The notes under the pieces are model-generated. The model was not told where the DNA came from. It did not search any database and saw only the letters and a list, made by a program, of their open reading frames with translations. From contig NC_053126.1 in assembly GCF_010015445.1 (NCBI RefSeq), positions 18,515,669 to 18,579,668 on the forward strand: a stretch of DNA of 64,000 nucleotides. Reading direction: 5' to 3'. The translations under genes and the position numbers were made by a program. The stretch is from Perca fluviatilis (Eukaryota; Chordata; Actinopteri; Perciformes; Percidae). Positions 11,075 to 24,000 of this stretch are shown here, piece by piece. Position 1 is the first letter of the stretch; each line of letters starts with the position of its first letter.

Positions 11075-14000
11075 AGTTCATATTGTAAATGGAAACATCA
11101 AGTGATACAATTTTTAATTGAATTTAATCAATTCAAAATACCACATTCATAATTACAAAATTGTTTCAAATCAAGACAAATGGCTTTATTTCTAAAACAC
11201 ACTCCATGGTTATCATAGTTCAGTGTGTTCCTTTTGTGAGGACAAAAAAAAACCGGGTGGATGGTACCACAGGTGACAGTGACTGCAAAATCGGTCTTTT
11301 ATGCTTTGTTTTGTTGCGTTGCTGCTTTCCGTGCTCGGCTCACTGGTCCAGCAGTGCGCTGCATCGTGCTGCTTTGCTGAATCCATTGAGATTAGCTTGT
11401 AAGCACCCGAGCACTTGACGTAGTACCTCCATCTCCGACAGCTGCAGGATGAATTTAACATGTGCGGAAAGATATTTGTGTGTTTACTATCTAATATTGT
11501 ATTGGGGGATATATATTACCCTCCTGTTGCGGTTTTGTCAGCCTTTCTTTATTTCACTCTGCACACAGGAGGTCCACTGTGGTTATGGTAATACTGCAGA
11601 AAAAAGGACAGTGGTGTAGAGTGAGCTGCCTTAAATTTGAGGACCTGGATTTAAGCTTTTAATTCAGCAAGAATCCGCACTGTTAATGCTTAATAACAGC
11701 ACCACAGGCAGTTCTGTAACTGACACTCTGATCTCCATGTGGGCAGGGACAGACAGGAAGAGACATTTCCAGCCATATGATCAATACGATTAACAATAAT
11801 AATAATGGACGGTTATTTAGCATGTACATGTGCAAGTAGTTCAGGAAACATTGGACTGGTCTGCATATTTCTGCACTGCCTTCAGGTCTGTGCCAAGCTC
11901 TCTATGTGTGCATATGGTCGATGTATACGTACATGTGGCAGTGGACCAAGCTTATTTCATTGCCCTGTAAGTGACTTGTCAGCAACAGCCACGTTGTGAT
12001 GTTATGATGACTCAGGCCTGAAGTCGGCTGCCTCTGTCATTTATACTCGCAGTGTGTAACAGACCCAATTTAGTGACTAAAATTCAGAAAATAGGTGTCA
12101 CTATAACACCACCTATTTCATTAGCACTTCAGTGTTAATCTTAGTTTTCTGTTTTATTTTGTATCGATATTCTTTTCTCCATAAACCATTGTCTGATGTT
12201 TTGTGTCATTACACTTTAGATTACTTATAAATTCCACCTCATACCATAGTTTTCTTGGGTTTTTGATAGCCACTGGTTTCCAGTCATTGTCTTGTGGTGT
12301 GAAAATCTACTTTCAGAATCTTTTGCTCGGTAATCCACCATAAGGAAAAAAAATGTCTGCTTTTATTTTTTTCAGTTTGGTATTTTCTTTGCAAGATAAT
12401 GTGGTGCAGACTTCAAATTAATACAACTGATACAACTGAATAACTACTAATTGAATTTTATTATGATGAAATTACATGAAATGACAATTGACAATGACAA
12501 TTTTGTAAATAATCATAGAAAGCATGGAAAAAACCTTGGTATGGTACTTTTAAAGAATGTAATGCCAATATTTAAACAATGAGTAAAACAACTGAAGGTT
12601 GACTTATGCTGCACTGCATCTCTCTCCATGCAGTGCAGGTCTTTGACTAAGGCATCTACCATCTCTGACTACCAGTCAGTGTTGCGCCCTGTGTAGATCA
12701 GAGGTCCAGGCACCGCTGTTAGAGGAGGTGCAGTAGTTTGAAGTGGCGCCGTATGCAGGCAGGCATGGGGTCTCCATGCTCTCCAAACATCTTATTTGTC
12801 ATATACCATCTCTAAAACTCTGTTACCTCCGTCTGTCTTCATCTAGCATCTTATTGAAGGTAGCATCAGCCTCCCCAGTGAGGTAAACTGAGCAGCACTG
12901 ATGTAATGAGGTGTGTCCAGAGTGTCTTCTTTACACCCAGTGGCAGTACTGTGCTGACTGTCCTGGTTGAACAACAGGCTGTAATTAAGAGGCTCTCACC
13001 TGCTGCTGGACTGCTGCTCCAGAAAAACACAGGCTTTTAACAGGATGACAAGTGAAACAAAGAGGTGTATTGTGCCTACCTCCACCCGCCATCTGTCACA
13101 TTTATATATCTCTCTTGCATTCATCCTCCAGTTGAATACACATGCACATTTTTGTTTTCAGCTGTAGACATCCCCAGAGATATTTACGTGGAGCCGTAGC
13201 ATGCTCGATTTGCCTCAGTGTGTGCGTGCCTTTGTGTATTAACAGGTGCTTTGCTGGATCCACATTACTGCTGCAATTTTAACTTGGCTGCCTCCACATT
13301 ATTCCCCAGTGTTGCCCAGGGAAACTAAGTTTTGAGGTGGGAGGGTTGGTGGGTGGGAGAGAGGCAGTTGATGCATAGACAGAGGAGAGAAAAAGGTGAA
13401 ATGTTGGGCATGTCACTTCTTATTGTACATGTTTTAATGATGAAGAGGGCGTTCCCATCACTTTGTGCAGAGCAACAGATTGCAATTGTCAGTTTTACTT
13501 GAGGCGGCCTTCTGACTTTCTCGGCCTCTTACTACATCCAGCAGCATTGACGTGCAGGCTGTCCTTCCTCTGATGCCCTGCTCTCGCTTGCCAGCCGTCA
13601 ATTTCACCCCTTTTAACTCTCCTCTCCTGGCACAGCAGTGCCGAAGCTTTCGGAGATTACCTTAATGTAGATATAAAAGTGAAGTGCACATGCCTGCTGG
13701 TTTATGTGTCTTTTTACCTGGAGCCTCATTCTTTTATATGTAGAGTAAGCACAACCAGTGAGAACACTGAAAGATAAGAGAGATGGTTCTCTTTCAAGTT
13801 CAGTGTTGCTTTTTTGCTATTCATTGACATTCGAATGTCTACTATTTGGTTGGTAAATTTCAAGGTCTGTGTGACAGCTTGCAGTCAATAAGAAGGGAGT
13901 CACTTGTCAGTCCTTTTGGAGGATTAGTAATGTTCTAACAACAACATCATTGAGAGTCAATAGCAGCACATGAGCTGGTTTCAGCTTGTTAACCTTACAG

Positions 14001-16007
14001 GCTCTCTTTACTATCCTCATATGGCTGCCTGTGATATGGCCCACAGCTTTCATTTTAAGATTTAATACATGTGGAACTGCAGCCCCCTAGTTGGTTTTTG
14101 AGTTGTGACCTGCAGGGTTTTTAGAGGCCTGATTGGTGTTTTTTCAGAAGGTTATATTTAATCCTGCCATGCCCCTCTCTCCTTCCAGTTATTTGTTTTA
14201 ACTGTTCCCACTGGAGTATATAGAGATACAATTGCTGTACAGCTGTAGGCCTTGCTGATTGGCTTATTTTCTGTTGCCATGAGCCCTAATAGACGTGCCG
14301 GATTAGCAGTTTGCTGTTTTTACCCATTTGTACTCGATTTACCTCTTCCCCCCTTCTTCTCTGGTTAATATTCAGCTGGTCTATACGCCCTGTGCTGTCA
14401 CGGCCGGCATCCCACAAGAGGCCCTTCCATGCTTGCAGTAAATTAGGCTGTGTATCAGAGGGAAGAGCCTTGCCTTGCCTTCCCAAACCATCTGCATAAC
14501 GACAGACCTTCTGGGGAGGACTCACTGCACTATCAGAGAAACTGGCTCCCTTTTTATAACCCAATTCAACATGTAAGAATAATTAAGACGGATGATTGAA
14601 TGCTTGGTTTTTCTTATAATAAAGAGTGAAACATTAAAGGCCCGCATGGTAATCTGATATGAATGAGACAACAGACCAAAGGAAATATAAGGGAAAAAAT
14701 ATATAAATTATCGAGTAAGAAATGAACCACACAGAGAGGCTAAAATCAATGGCTGCCAATTTCCCCTGTATATTCCCTCTGAATAACCAAATCAATGAAT
14801 ACATGTTTATGTCAATCCTGAGCGCCCAAGCGCTCAGGATTGACATAAATAAGTATTGCATTTGAACGCAGATATACTGTATGTTTCAAGATAAGAAGTG
14901 CATATTGCAACATTAATTTAAAAACTGAGACACATAACCGTAAATTGCATTGAAAAATGCAAACCGTAATGGATTGGCAATACTAAACATATTTCAAAAT
15001 ACACACTAATAAAACATTGCTTTTCTTTTGGAATTTGGTAACAGGCTTTGGCACATTTATTAATACAAAGTTTGTCAGATAAAATAAAAATATATTGCTG
15101 TAATCTAGATAGTCTAATTAAAATGATCGTATCTGAAGTGCAAACACACTTCAATGTTGTCTTGACATAATGTTCTGGACAGAGAGTTCTGTTTCAGGGA
15201 CTTTATTAAACTGGATTTATTACCTTCACTGATGCTACTTCTTTCCCCTGATGTCTAACCAGTGCACAGTCGAGACTATTCAAATCACAGCTAGAGAAGA
15301 CCTTGTGCTGTATGTGCCAGAGAGATGAGGAAGACGGTATTCAGAGAGCTACATCTTTAATAGTACGCATAAGTAATTAACATTTCTCAGCCACAAAGCC
15401 TTTAAAAACAATCTGTCTGGGAAACTGTTTTACCCAAACTTGTTCCAGTTTTTATTAAAGCTGAAACATTTAATCAATTTAAATAATTAGTCAATCGATC
15501 GCGATTAAAAGATTGTCATATTTCAGCTTTCCAAGTGATATTTACATGCTTTTCAAATACAGCATTAATACAAGAGTAACTCATGTAGCCACACGGTGTA
15601 GCTGCATATGTGACCAACAGGTATAGTCAAAATATTTGAAGTACCTGTGAATTTAGGTTTAGCTATTAAAAAATCCAGAGCTCTGATTGCATATCTGTAG
15701 TCTGCAGCTTTCTTATCATTTCAGACTTGAAACCTCTCTTACACCCTCCAAACTCCCTCTGACCCACTTGTTTAACATGCCCAAAATATAAAGCTACACC
15801 GCCTGCCTCTTCCAAATCCATCAAAGCAATCCCAATCCACTTTCCTACTCACCTCCTGATTCTCCATACCATATGTCCATGCATATAATGAGCAGCAACT
15901 TCTCTTCCTGTGTTGAAAGTCCAGTTCAGCAAGTGACTGTAAAGGGAAAAAAACACTTTCCTTTTGGAAGTATGTCGTCGAAGATTTGGCCAGGATGATA
16001 CAGACTA
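11075..16007. other. Non-coding sequence, upstream or intron 1 of srcin1
   Basis: Nearly 5 kb without a supported exon, RNA gene or full repeat. It contains a striking short hairpin at 14799-14856 and several moderately GC-rich stretches near 12600-13660. No ATG-GGN-AAY-GC block matching the expected srcin1 first exon was found. Confidence 0.4.
14799..14856. repeat. Near-perfect short palindrome/hairpin
   Basis: Bases 14806-14825 and 14830-14849 form a perfect 20-bp inverted repeat (TTTATGTCAATCCTGAGCGC and its complement) around a 4-base CCAA loop. Pairing continues outward with one G-T and one mismatch to 14799 and 14856. No larger mobile element was recognised around it. Confidence 0.85.
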
Positions 16008-16471
16008 TTAGCCTGACAAGCCAGACCCACATCAAGATGTTGGGTCTGGGAATTCACCATTGACAGGGCTCAATCCGAGGGGCGGGATAAACTGTTGTCT
16101 TTCAAATTCCCTCTGCACGCAATAGGATAGCGCTACAAACAGGCAGAGCAACGAAGAAGGTAGCGAAGCTAGTTGATAGATTCAACTTTTGCCGTATCTG
16201 GTCGGCAAAACTCCGAACACGTCTTCCTTTATTAAGAATGATTTCTGTGCCGTTCTTTGTTCTTTTCTCAAAGAAAAGCTTAACTCCAAGTCTTTCAGAA
16301 GACCGCTGTTCCCAGCAGCAGCCGCCATAAGCCTGCCGACCGACTCTATACACAATGTATAGGCCTGAAAATTTGGTTTTTCCAGCTCGCAAGCCAACGG
16401 AGAGTGCCTAGACCCCCCTGGCTGCAAAGTAAATTTGCTGCCACTAGGGTGTGTCTAGATTTCTAGGCTAA
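16008..16471. mobile_element. TIR-bounded MITE (TTAGCCT ends)
   Basis: The left end TTAGCCTGACAAGCCAGACC and the right end, read in reverse complement as TTAGCCTAGAAATCTAGACA, share TTAGCCT and most of the following positions. The 464-bp interior is GC-richer than its surroundings. A 96-codon frame on the minus strand has no recognisable domain and I do not call it. Superfamily uncertain; possibly Harbinger-like. Confidence 0.55.
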
Positions 16472-19400
16472 CAGAATATAATTATGGATGTGTGATGATA
16501 GTTGTTGTGGGTGGGTTGGCAAATGCCTCATGTCATGGACAGAATTTCACTACATATATAAATAACCTACTGAAGGCGGTGGAGACTGGTGACTCAAAAA
16601 GTAGGCTAAAAAGTTGAGAATATGGCTCAGTGAAATGCAGGGCAGGTCTTAATAATTGTGAGGAAAAAAATGGCTGTTAATTACAATATATGAAACAATA
16701 GCTAAAAAAATCTATTTGTCATCTTTCTTATAGTTTATCTTCAATCTGTGAACTTAACCTCCCCTAATAGAAGGAGGTTTTAGGCTTAATCTATTTTGCA
16801 TGAATCCAGAGAAACACCAAATGGAAAGACAAAAAAGTCCAGGGTGCTCAGGAAGTTCTGTCAACTGTTTGAAGGTGCTCTTTGGGGTCGGGAATTCGGG
16901 AAACACCAAATGGAGTTGGACTGCTTAATCTGACTGTATTGTTTTTTTTGTTAGTTATTTTCCTGGCAGTATCTTTTTCTCCACACAGGTAATTTCTCTT
17001 TGCCTGTTTGTCTTGTCTTATCTCTCAAGGCCCACCACAGCTGGCTCTTTTTTTTTTTTAGGCAGGTTAATGCTCTTGACTGCGCTCTATATCTTGGCAG
17101 TGCAGCCCAGGCCTCATTGGCTGGGCTCACAGATCTTATCGGTTCTGATTGCGGGCTCCCGTTGTCATTCAGGTCTTCTATTATTTTGTTGACCAACATG
17201 CTGCATCTTTTCCTGGGGGTTCTCAGTCTTTGTAGTTCCAATTTGGCCTGCTGCAGACCCAGACTTGCTGACAGACATTGCTTTCCTGTGATAGAGCAGT
17301 TACCAGAAACACACCCCATTACGGCTCTTTTATGTAGGTTTAAATTATGCTGGCATTGCGTGGGCTTGCACAGATTGTTTTGGCTGTCAGGGTTATTGTC
17401 TGCCAGCTTATGTGAAAATATATTGGCTGTGAATGACGAAAATAAAGATGAATAACCTGTTCCCATTTTCTATTCTTACTCTTCTGCCCACACAACTTTT
17501 ACTCCCGCTGTGTTCAAGATGAAGGCTTTGTATACAGTTTTGGAAAGTATATCCACAAACTGCAGTTTGGAAAGTTTTTAGACTGTATTCCAAGCCAGTG
17601 GTACAAAGGTGGTGGTGCAAATCTTAAATTTTTCTTTTTTTTAATTCATATCTTTTGGCAAGCCATTAACTTGTTTAGCATTTAAACTTCTGTTAGCACT
17701 TTCTGCAGTTGATTCATATAAATGTTAGTAATATTGTTTTGTTAATTCTCTTCACAGCTTCATGTTTATCTAGAGGCAGCATAGCCTACTCAGCTTTTCT
17801 CTGTCGTTGTGGATGCTCAGTCACAATAATAAGCCTTCGTACATAGGCCCAGCTTTGCCAGCCATTGTAATTGGGCCCTTGAGTCAGGTCCTTGTCAGCT
17901 GATGCACAATAAGCTGTAGCCTAATGAAGTGTAAACCAGAGATCTGGGAGGCTGCGAGGGGGCCAGATGAATATGGCCGGCAGCCTTGGTGTGCAGCGGA
18001 GAGCTCAATGCTAATGCTATTAGCCAGGAGGTCAGTCCATTTTGCCTCACCCCTGTTCAGTTTATCAGCACTTCATAACGTGTCGAATGTAAAGGGCATG
18101 GTGTTGAAACAGTTGATCACACTTGAGTGTGATATCTCTCCGAGGATGAATAGAGTGAGAAATGGGTTCACAACTGCCGTGCAGCTGTGTTGGAATGATT
18201 GCAGACCTTCTGACCTTAACAGGCTTCCTCTGTGTTAAGGTTTGTCCACTTGAGAGTGTTGCAGCTCTGTTAGGCCTCCATCTGGCCAGCTTCCTCTTCT
18301 CTTCCTCTGTGTTCATTAACAGTCCATTTGTTGCTCCTGCCCTGATGAGCCGTCCTCTGCTGCTTACTCACTCAGCTCCTTCTAATGCTGCTGATGAGCC
18401 TTTAATGTACATATTGTCCACTTCATTTAGCCTCAGCACTTTTTATACTTTTAGTTTCACCTGTGTGTTTTTATTAGCCATCTCTGATTGTATTGTTTTT
18501 CTACCTGCTTAAAGCCTGAAATGTATATGGAGCTATTTGGTCAAATATGAATATATGTCTTGTGATTTAAGGAAATATAAACCATGAACTATTTCTGTGT
18601 AAAAATGCGTGACATGCCATATTCATTTACCATTATCCAGGTTACTGTAAGTCACTATTGGTATTCATAGCAAACCATTTCCCCATATGTTAACCCTTAT
18701 GAATACCTTATAATGCATATATAATGCATTTACTAATTGTAATTCAGAGAAAGAACCATCATTTCACGATAGCTCTTTTCTGATGGTAATGTGTCCTGGC
18801 GTGTTTGCTTGCACATCTGTGCACAAACACATTAACAAATTACAAATTAACCCTTGGCATGTTTCTCTTCTAGCCAACGCCGGGGCCTGTTTTCCTAAGC
18901 AAGGTAACTCACCGGGCAAATGGCTCCCTGCTCTTTGGTCACGCTTTAAGTTCATTCTTTTTTCAAGTCACATATTTTTTTGTGTAACCATACCTTCTCC
19001 TCCTGGCTGTCTCCCTTTCCTGTCCTGTGTACCTTCCACCTCGGGCTGTGTTGTCTGTCAGTTAGAGCGCTGATAAAAGGCCAAGGGCTGTCAGAGTGAT
19101 GAGCCTCGTTAAAAATGGACAGCAGAATCAGTAACCTCCAGACAAGAGACAGTGAGAATATCTAGAGAAAGTTGCATAGGGTGTCAAGGGATGGAGGGAA
19201 AGCTCAGATAGATGGACAGGACTTGGCGAGAAAGAGCGAGAACAAGGACATAAAGTATATGAAAGAAGTGTTCCTTCGTGTTCCCAACTGACTTTCAATT
19301 TTCAGTATTTTGATTTTCTCTGTTTCCTAAGAAAACAATGAAAGCCACTTAAAATGACAAGCAGGCATATCACAATGGAATATCCAGCAAAACAAATTCA

Positions 19401-19529
19401 GTTTGAGCCACTTCCTTTGATCTATTACAGAAGCATTTTACTTTTCTCATTTTTCTTCCCTTCAGAACTTGAAATCAATAATTCTGCAGGGAACTGCTCC
19501 GTCCTGTTGGCAAATAGTCTAACATCCCA
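16472..19529. other. Non-coding sequence upstream of the first srcin1 exon seen
   Basis: Overlapping open frames on opposite strands at 16951-17466 (171 and 151 codons) and 17924-18512 were examined. They have low-complexity or patternless products, no splice support and no family resemblance. I see no gene here. Confidence 0.45.
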
Positions 19530-19808
19530 TCCCATTTCTTTCTCTCTCTCCCTCACTTTATTTCTCTCTCTCCTCTCCCCTCTGTGCCTTATTTTCTCTT
19601 GTTCCCTCTGCTCCCATTTGTTTCCACCTATGTGTGCCTGCTCTGTGTACGTATGTCTCCTTCCTAAAATCTTTCTGCATGCTGGTGTGGGTGGTGATTC
19701 ACCTCATTCTTGCACACTTTTTACCCCTTCCTTCCTTCTTTCTTCCCTTCCCTTCTTGTCTTCCTTTCCTTTGTCCTCCCATTCCGCTGTTCTGTCCTCA
19801 TCCCTCAG
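19530..19808 (+). promoter_or_regulatory. Very long polypyrimidine tract and 3' splice site
   Basis: About 280 bases dominated by CT-rich runs, with few purines, end in CCCTCAG at 19808 just before exon 1. This is far longer than a normal 15-40 base polypyrimidine tract. It should make a strong acceptor and is a substrate for PTB-type regulators. Its opposite strand is a polypurine tract. Confidence 0.7.
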
Positions 19809-20167
19809 ATCCCGAGCGTGGTGGCAGTCACATGATCTCGACAGATGACTTGGAGTATCCGCGAGAATACCGGACGCTGGGGAACAGCGCTCGGCGTTTC
19901 TCCAATGTGGGCCTGGTGCACACATCGGAGCACCGCCACACCGTCAGCGCCGCCCAGAGCCTGGAGGCCCTGACCAACCTGCACAAGGTTGACATGGAAC
20001 GCAAGAGGGACGCCTTCATGGATCACCTGAAGAGCAAGTACCAGCAGCAGCAGCAGCAGCAGCAGCAGCTGCAGCATCCGCATCATAGCCCACACCACAA
20101 CCCACCATCTCCCTCACCATCTCACGCCAGCATGAGGGGTACGTCAGAGCGGTCTGCACGAGAACAG
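19809..20167 (+). CDS. srcin1: srcin1 coding exon A (N-terminal, polyQ/His insert)
   Basis: The exon encodes a DPERGGSHMISTDDLEYPRE start, then the RRFSNVGLVHTSE...HTVSAAQSLEAL and KRDAFMDHLKSKY blocks. These match the N terminus of p140Cap/SRCIN1, an adaptor that restrains Src and shapes dendritic spines and focal adhesions. The first two bases (AT) finish a codon, so a preceding exon must supply a G. The in-frame ATG at 19832 could serve as an alternative start. After SKY comes a glutamine run encoded by (CAG)9, then a His/Pro/Ser-rich stretch that looks like a fish-lineage insertion. The exon ends ...SAREQ with donor GTACGC, phase 0. Confidence 0.93.
20042..20068 (+). repeat. srcin1: (CAG)9 coding trinucleotide repeat
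   Basis: Nine consecutive pure CAG codons inside exon A encode polyglutamine, followed by LQHPHHSPHH. Purity of the codon run makes length polymorphism likely. Confidence 0.95.
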
Positions 20168-20774
20168 GTACGCAGTTCACCGCCTCATAGTGTCTGACAA
20201 TATACCATCCCAGTGCCATTGTCAAATAATTTATTAATGAATATGTTTCAGGTGGCAGTTTTTCTCATATAATTTTACTGCCTTTTGAAAAAAACTTGGC
20301 ACTCAGTGCATGTTTTTTTTGGCACTCAAACAGGTCAAAACTGTCAATTTGGTGACAGATAAATGATGTCACATGTAGAGACAGAAAGAACACGTATACA
20401 CTTAATAGTTTGGGTCGAGTTATATGTATTGTGAGGAAACCTTGTCAGATAACATCCAGAGTGAAAGCAGTGCATTGCTTCACACTGTGCCCATTAAAAG
20501 AAATTGAGAGAGAGAAAATATGTGAGGAAAGGCTGACAGGTGGTCTTTGTATCTGTGTTATTAGAGGTCAAAGTTTTTCTGCTGCCAGAGCCTGCAGAAC
20601 TTTACAAACGCGCTGTTGAGGTGTGAACGAAGATGGGAAGTCACACACATAAACATACTGAATGCTCACATGCTAATGCAATTCTCTGAACACTTGGGGA
20701 TAATGTTTTTGTTTTTGCTCTTTGTCTTTTTATCAATTATCTTCCCCTTCCAAATGTAGTTTATACTTTGACCC

Positions 20775-20778
<4 letters not shown>

Positions 20779-20826
<48 letters not shown>

Positions 20827-20871
20827 AGCTTTCTCTCGCTCTTAGACACACACACACACACACACACACAC
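20779..20871. repeat. (CA)n microsatellites
   Basis: Two CA runs, 20779-20826 and 20846-20871, separated by about 20 bases of CT-rich sequence. Confidence 0.95.
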
Positions 20872-20992
20872 TGTACTGTGCACAAACACACTCTCTCTTT
20901 GTGTGAGCACCACTGCTGTGTGTGTATTAAAAAAGGGTGAATTCAGTGAAATGACGTGACAGAAAAGCACATCAGGGGAGAGGGGAGAGAAT

Positions 20993-20994
<2 letters not shown>

Positions 20995-21023
<29 letters not shown>
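20995..21023. repeat. (GA)n microsatellite
   Basis: Pure GA run within a wider purine-rich stretch. Confidence 0.9.
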
Positions 21024-21026
<3 letters not shown>

Positions 21027-24000
21027 GCGAATGAGGGAGGGCGGGTGAAAGGCAGGTGGAGTCCATAGTTGCCGTGGTAACCTCTCCCATAAATGGGAGT
21101 AGGGATATCGTGTTGCAAAGGTCAGGTTGTGTAGAGAGGCAGCAATTGTACAATGATGAAGACTGAAGGGAGAGAGGAATAACGAGGCAGACAGTTAAAA
21201 AATAAAAATGTAAGCAGTGGCAGGGGTGAGTGGACAGATCCTAAAGTGACATGGTATTTTCACTGCACGGGGGGGAAGCAACAGAGGCCAGGTTTTCTTG
21301 TTATCTCGTGGATGATGTGCAGAGCATGGACAGCGAGGAGGGAGGGAGGGGGGGAGGGTGGGAGGAGGAGCTGGAGAGGAGCACAGCAGCCAGTCAAGCA
21401 GCCCACTGCTCAATTAGCCAGCACCAGCAGGAGCCAGCCACCCATCTGCGAAGGAGTTAATCGGCTGGTGTTGTAATGAATTAAATAAAGAGTTTCCACC
21501 GCATGTGCTACCCGAGAGCGAGACAGTGAGAGAGGGAGAGAGGGGTAGACTGAGCGAGGGAGAGGGAGAGAGAGACGGGCAAAAACGCGATGAGGAGTCG
21601 CTGCACCTGACGGACAGCCTGGGATGACTGGAGTGGTGGACAGGCACAGGTGCACTGCAGGTGAGACGGGACTGGAAGCTTGACACTGGAAACTGCAGCC
21701 TGGTGTAGAGAGATGTGTGTGTTTGTGTGAGTGGGATAAGGATGTACCAGCTGGGATTAGATTCCACGCCTGTTGTGTTTATTGTGGTTGTTGTGGCGAC
21801 GGTGTGCCTATGCTCAGCAGGCTAGACGAAGGCTGAGTGGACGATACTGTAAACTGTACACAGAGCCTTTTGTGCATCTGGGTGAGTGTTAATTTTCTGT
21901 GCAGACTAGTGTAGGTGTTTTTAAACAAAGAGAGAAAGGCTGCGACGGCAAACTGGACCAGAGGAGGATTGAGGAGGATTGAGGAGGAAAGAGTAAGAAT
22001 GGTTGAGATGGGGGACGGGGGTGCAGAGAGGATGACGACATGAGAAAAAAGACGAGGGTGGAGGAGGGGTGGTGTGAGTGCAGCCTGCTTTACATGCTGG
22101 TCAGGTAATGCAGCGCTACACTGCGAGGCTACGTCGTTCTGTAGGAGCTCTGTGGCCAACTCTGAGTGCACATACACGCCTGTGTGTAAATGTATACATG
22201 GGGGTCTTTACTTGCATTCAGCCCCTCAGCCCCAAGTTTAATCTGACATCTTACACATACATCAGCACTGTCTCCTTGGGGCTCACAGCATATTTAATTC
22301 CACAGGAGGTTAAAAATGACGAGGTGTACATTTGAGCTAAGTAGTAGAGCCTCAATCAAGAGTTTCGTCTGTCATCTGGGATTACGGCTGAAAAAGGTAA
22401 TGTGATAACGATTGACAGTGTAAAACAATGTCTTTAATAGAATGTCTGCACACAAGAAATGGATTGATTGCAGTGATGATTCCCAGAATAGAGAATTGTT
22501 AAGGGGTAGTGACACATTGAAATAGGCCCTCTCGAGTTTTTCGTTACACCCTCTCAGTGCAGTATTTGCGACTCAAAGTCCAAGTTCAGTATGTCTGCAG
22601 TTGTCAGCAGAGCAACGGTTAACACGAGGCGCTAGAAGAATGAATGTTTACTTTAGCTGAGAGCTGTGAGTAAGCCTCATTAAAGCAACAAACAGCGAAA
22701 CACTGGCAGAGACTGACACACAAGACCACAAATCACTTCTGCACCATTAAAGCCAGCCCTCAAAAGTCATTTAGCTTTGTGGGGAAATTGTCTGAACAAG
22801 TGAACAGCAATTATTTATAATGCACCAATGGTGCCCCTGAGCCATCAGTTCAACAGATTGTCAAGGACGAAGCTTAACTGACTGGGCTACACTGCATAAA
22901 TGACACATGATCAGGTATTCAAGGCCAACACAAGTCCTACCTCCCCTCATGTATTTTCTCATCCCTGAAAGTGAACCACTTTACCCATGACCTCTCACCT
23001 CTAAGTCTTACTGAGAATTAGCTTTCTGACAAGAGGTGCAGATTTTTTATTCAGATCCCTCACTGTCCTGTGAAAAACATGAACTTTTTATGAAGTAAGA
23101 CAAATAGCCTGGTTAATTAACCCTAGAATGTAAGCCTTTAATCCTCCTGGACAGTGACAATATGATAACAGAACAACTAGCTTGGAGAAATATTCCTCAG
23201 CGTCACATCAAAGAGTTGTCTTTAATAATAATTGCTTTAACATATGTTAGTAGAAATGTATATGCTATGGGAAAAAAGAAGCGTGGGTGGAGATTATGCT
23301 CCATATCATTTTCAGTGTCCTACTTGTCTCGGTGCCAGCGAGTGTAGGTGGATATATGCACTATTTTTTATCATTTAAAATTATAAACAGCACATCAGAA
23401 TTATTTGGTGGACAGAATAATAAACCATAAAATGCCTTGAAATAGCTACTACTATTTAGAAACGGGTATAATGTTCAGCTTGTTAAATTTTCTGTTTCAG
23501 ATAATTGAACTCGGTTTTTATGTCCGAGTTAGAGTAATAGGTTTCATTATGTTGCTTTCCAACTACTACGACTATGTTGTGTCCCATTTCCATACTATTG
23601 CTCTACTAATACTACTACTATTAATTCCAAGCAGGTTTTGAGTAATATAGTGCCTTCACACTGGGAAAGTGAGAAAAGTAGGTGTACTCAAAGATGCCAG
23701 TATGCGTACTAAATCTGCTTGATTTTTAAGTGAGCAATTTCATTTATGTTACATTCATTCAAAGTCTCAGTGAGCAGAGCAGCAGCTTCTTCAATGCTCC
23801 GTTAGGATGTAGTGTGTTTACACCGCAAAAGTGACAAATAAAGTAAACTCAAAGCGGTCGCCAAACAAATCCTTGATTTTTGAGTGTACTGTTGGTTTAC
23901 TGTACATTGTAGATGGTGGTATAACAGCTCTAGGATAATTTCTGAAAACAAAAAATGACTAATGCATATTTGGAAAAACCTTTTTGTGAAGTCAAATTGG

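Noticed and set aside
16102..16427. 96- and 81-codon minus frames inside the TTAGCCT MITE
   Set aside because: No transposase motif; the frames lie wholly inside a non-autonomous repeat.
16951..17466. 171-codon minus frame overlapping a 151-codon plus frame
   Set aside because: Neither product has a recognisable domain or biased conservation-like composition, both strands are open over the same bases, and no splice sites or promoter support a gene.
19354..19808. Open frame running into exon A from upstream
   Set aside because: The extension is a translation of the pyrimidine tract (Ser/Leu/Phe-rich) and precedes a clear CCCTCAG acceptor; coding starts at 19809.
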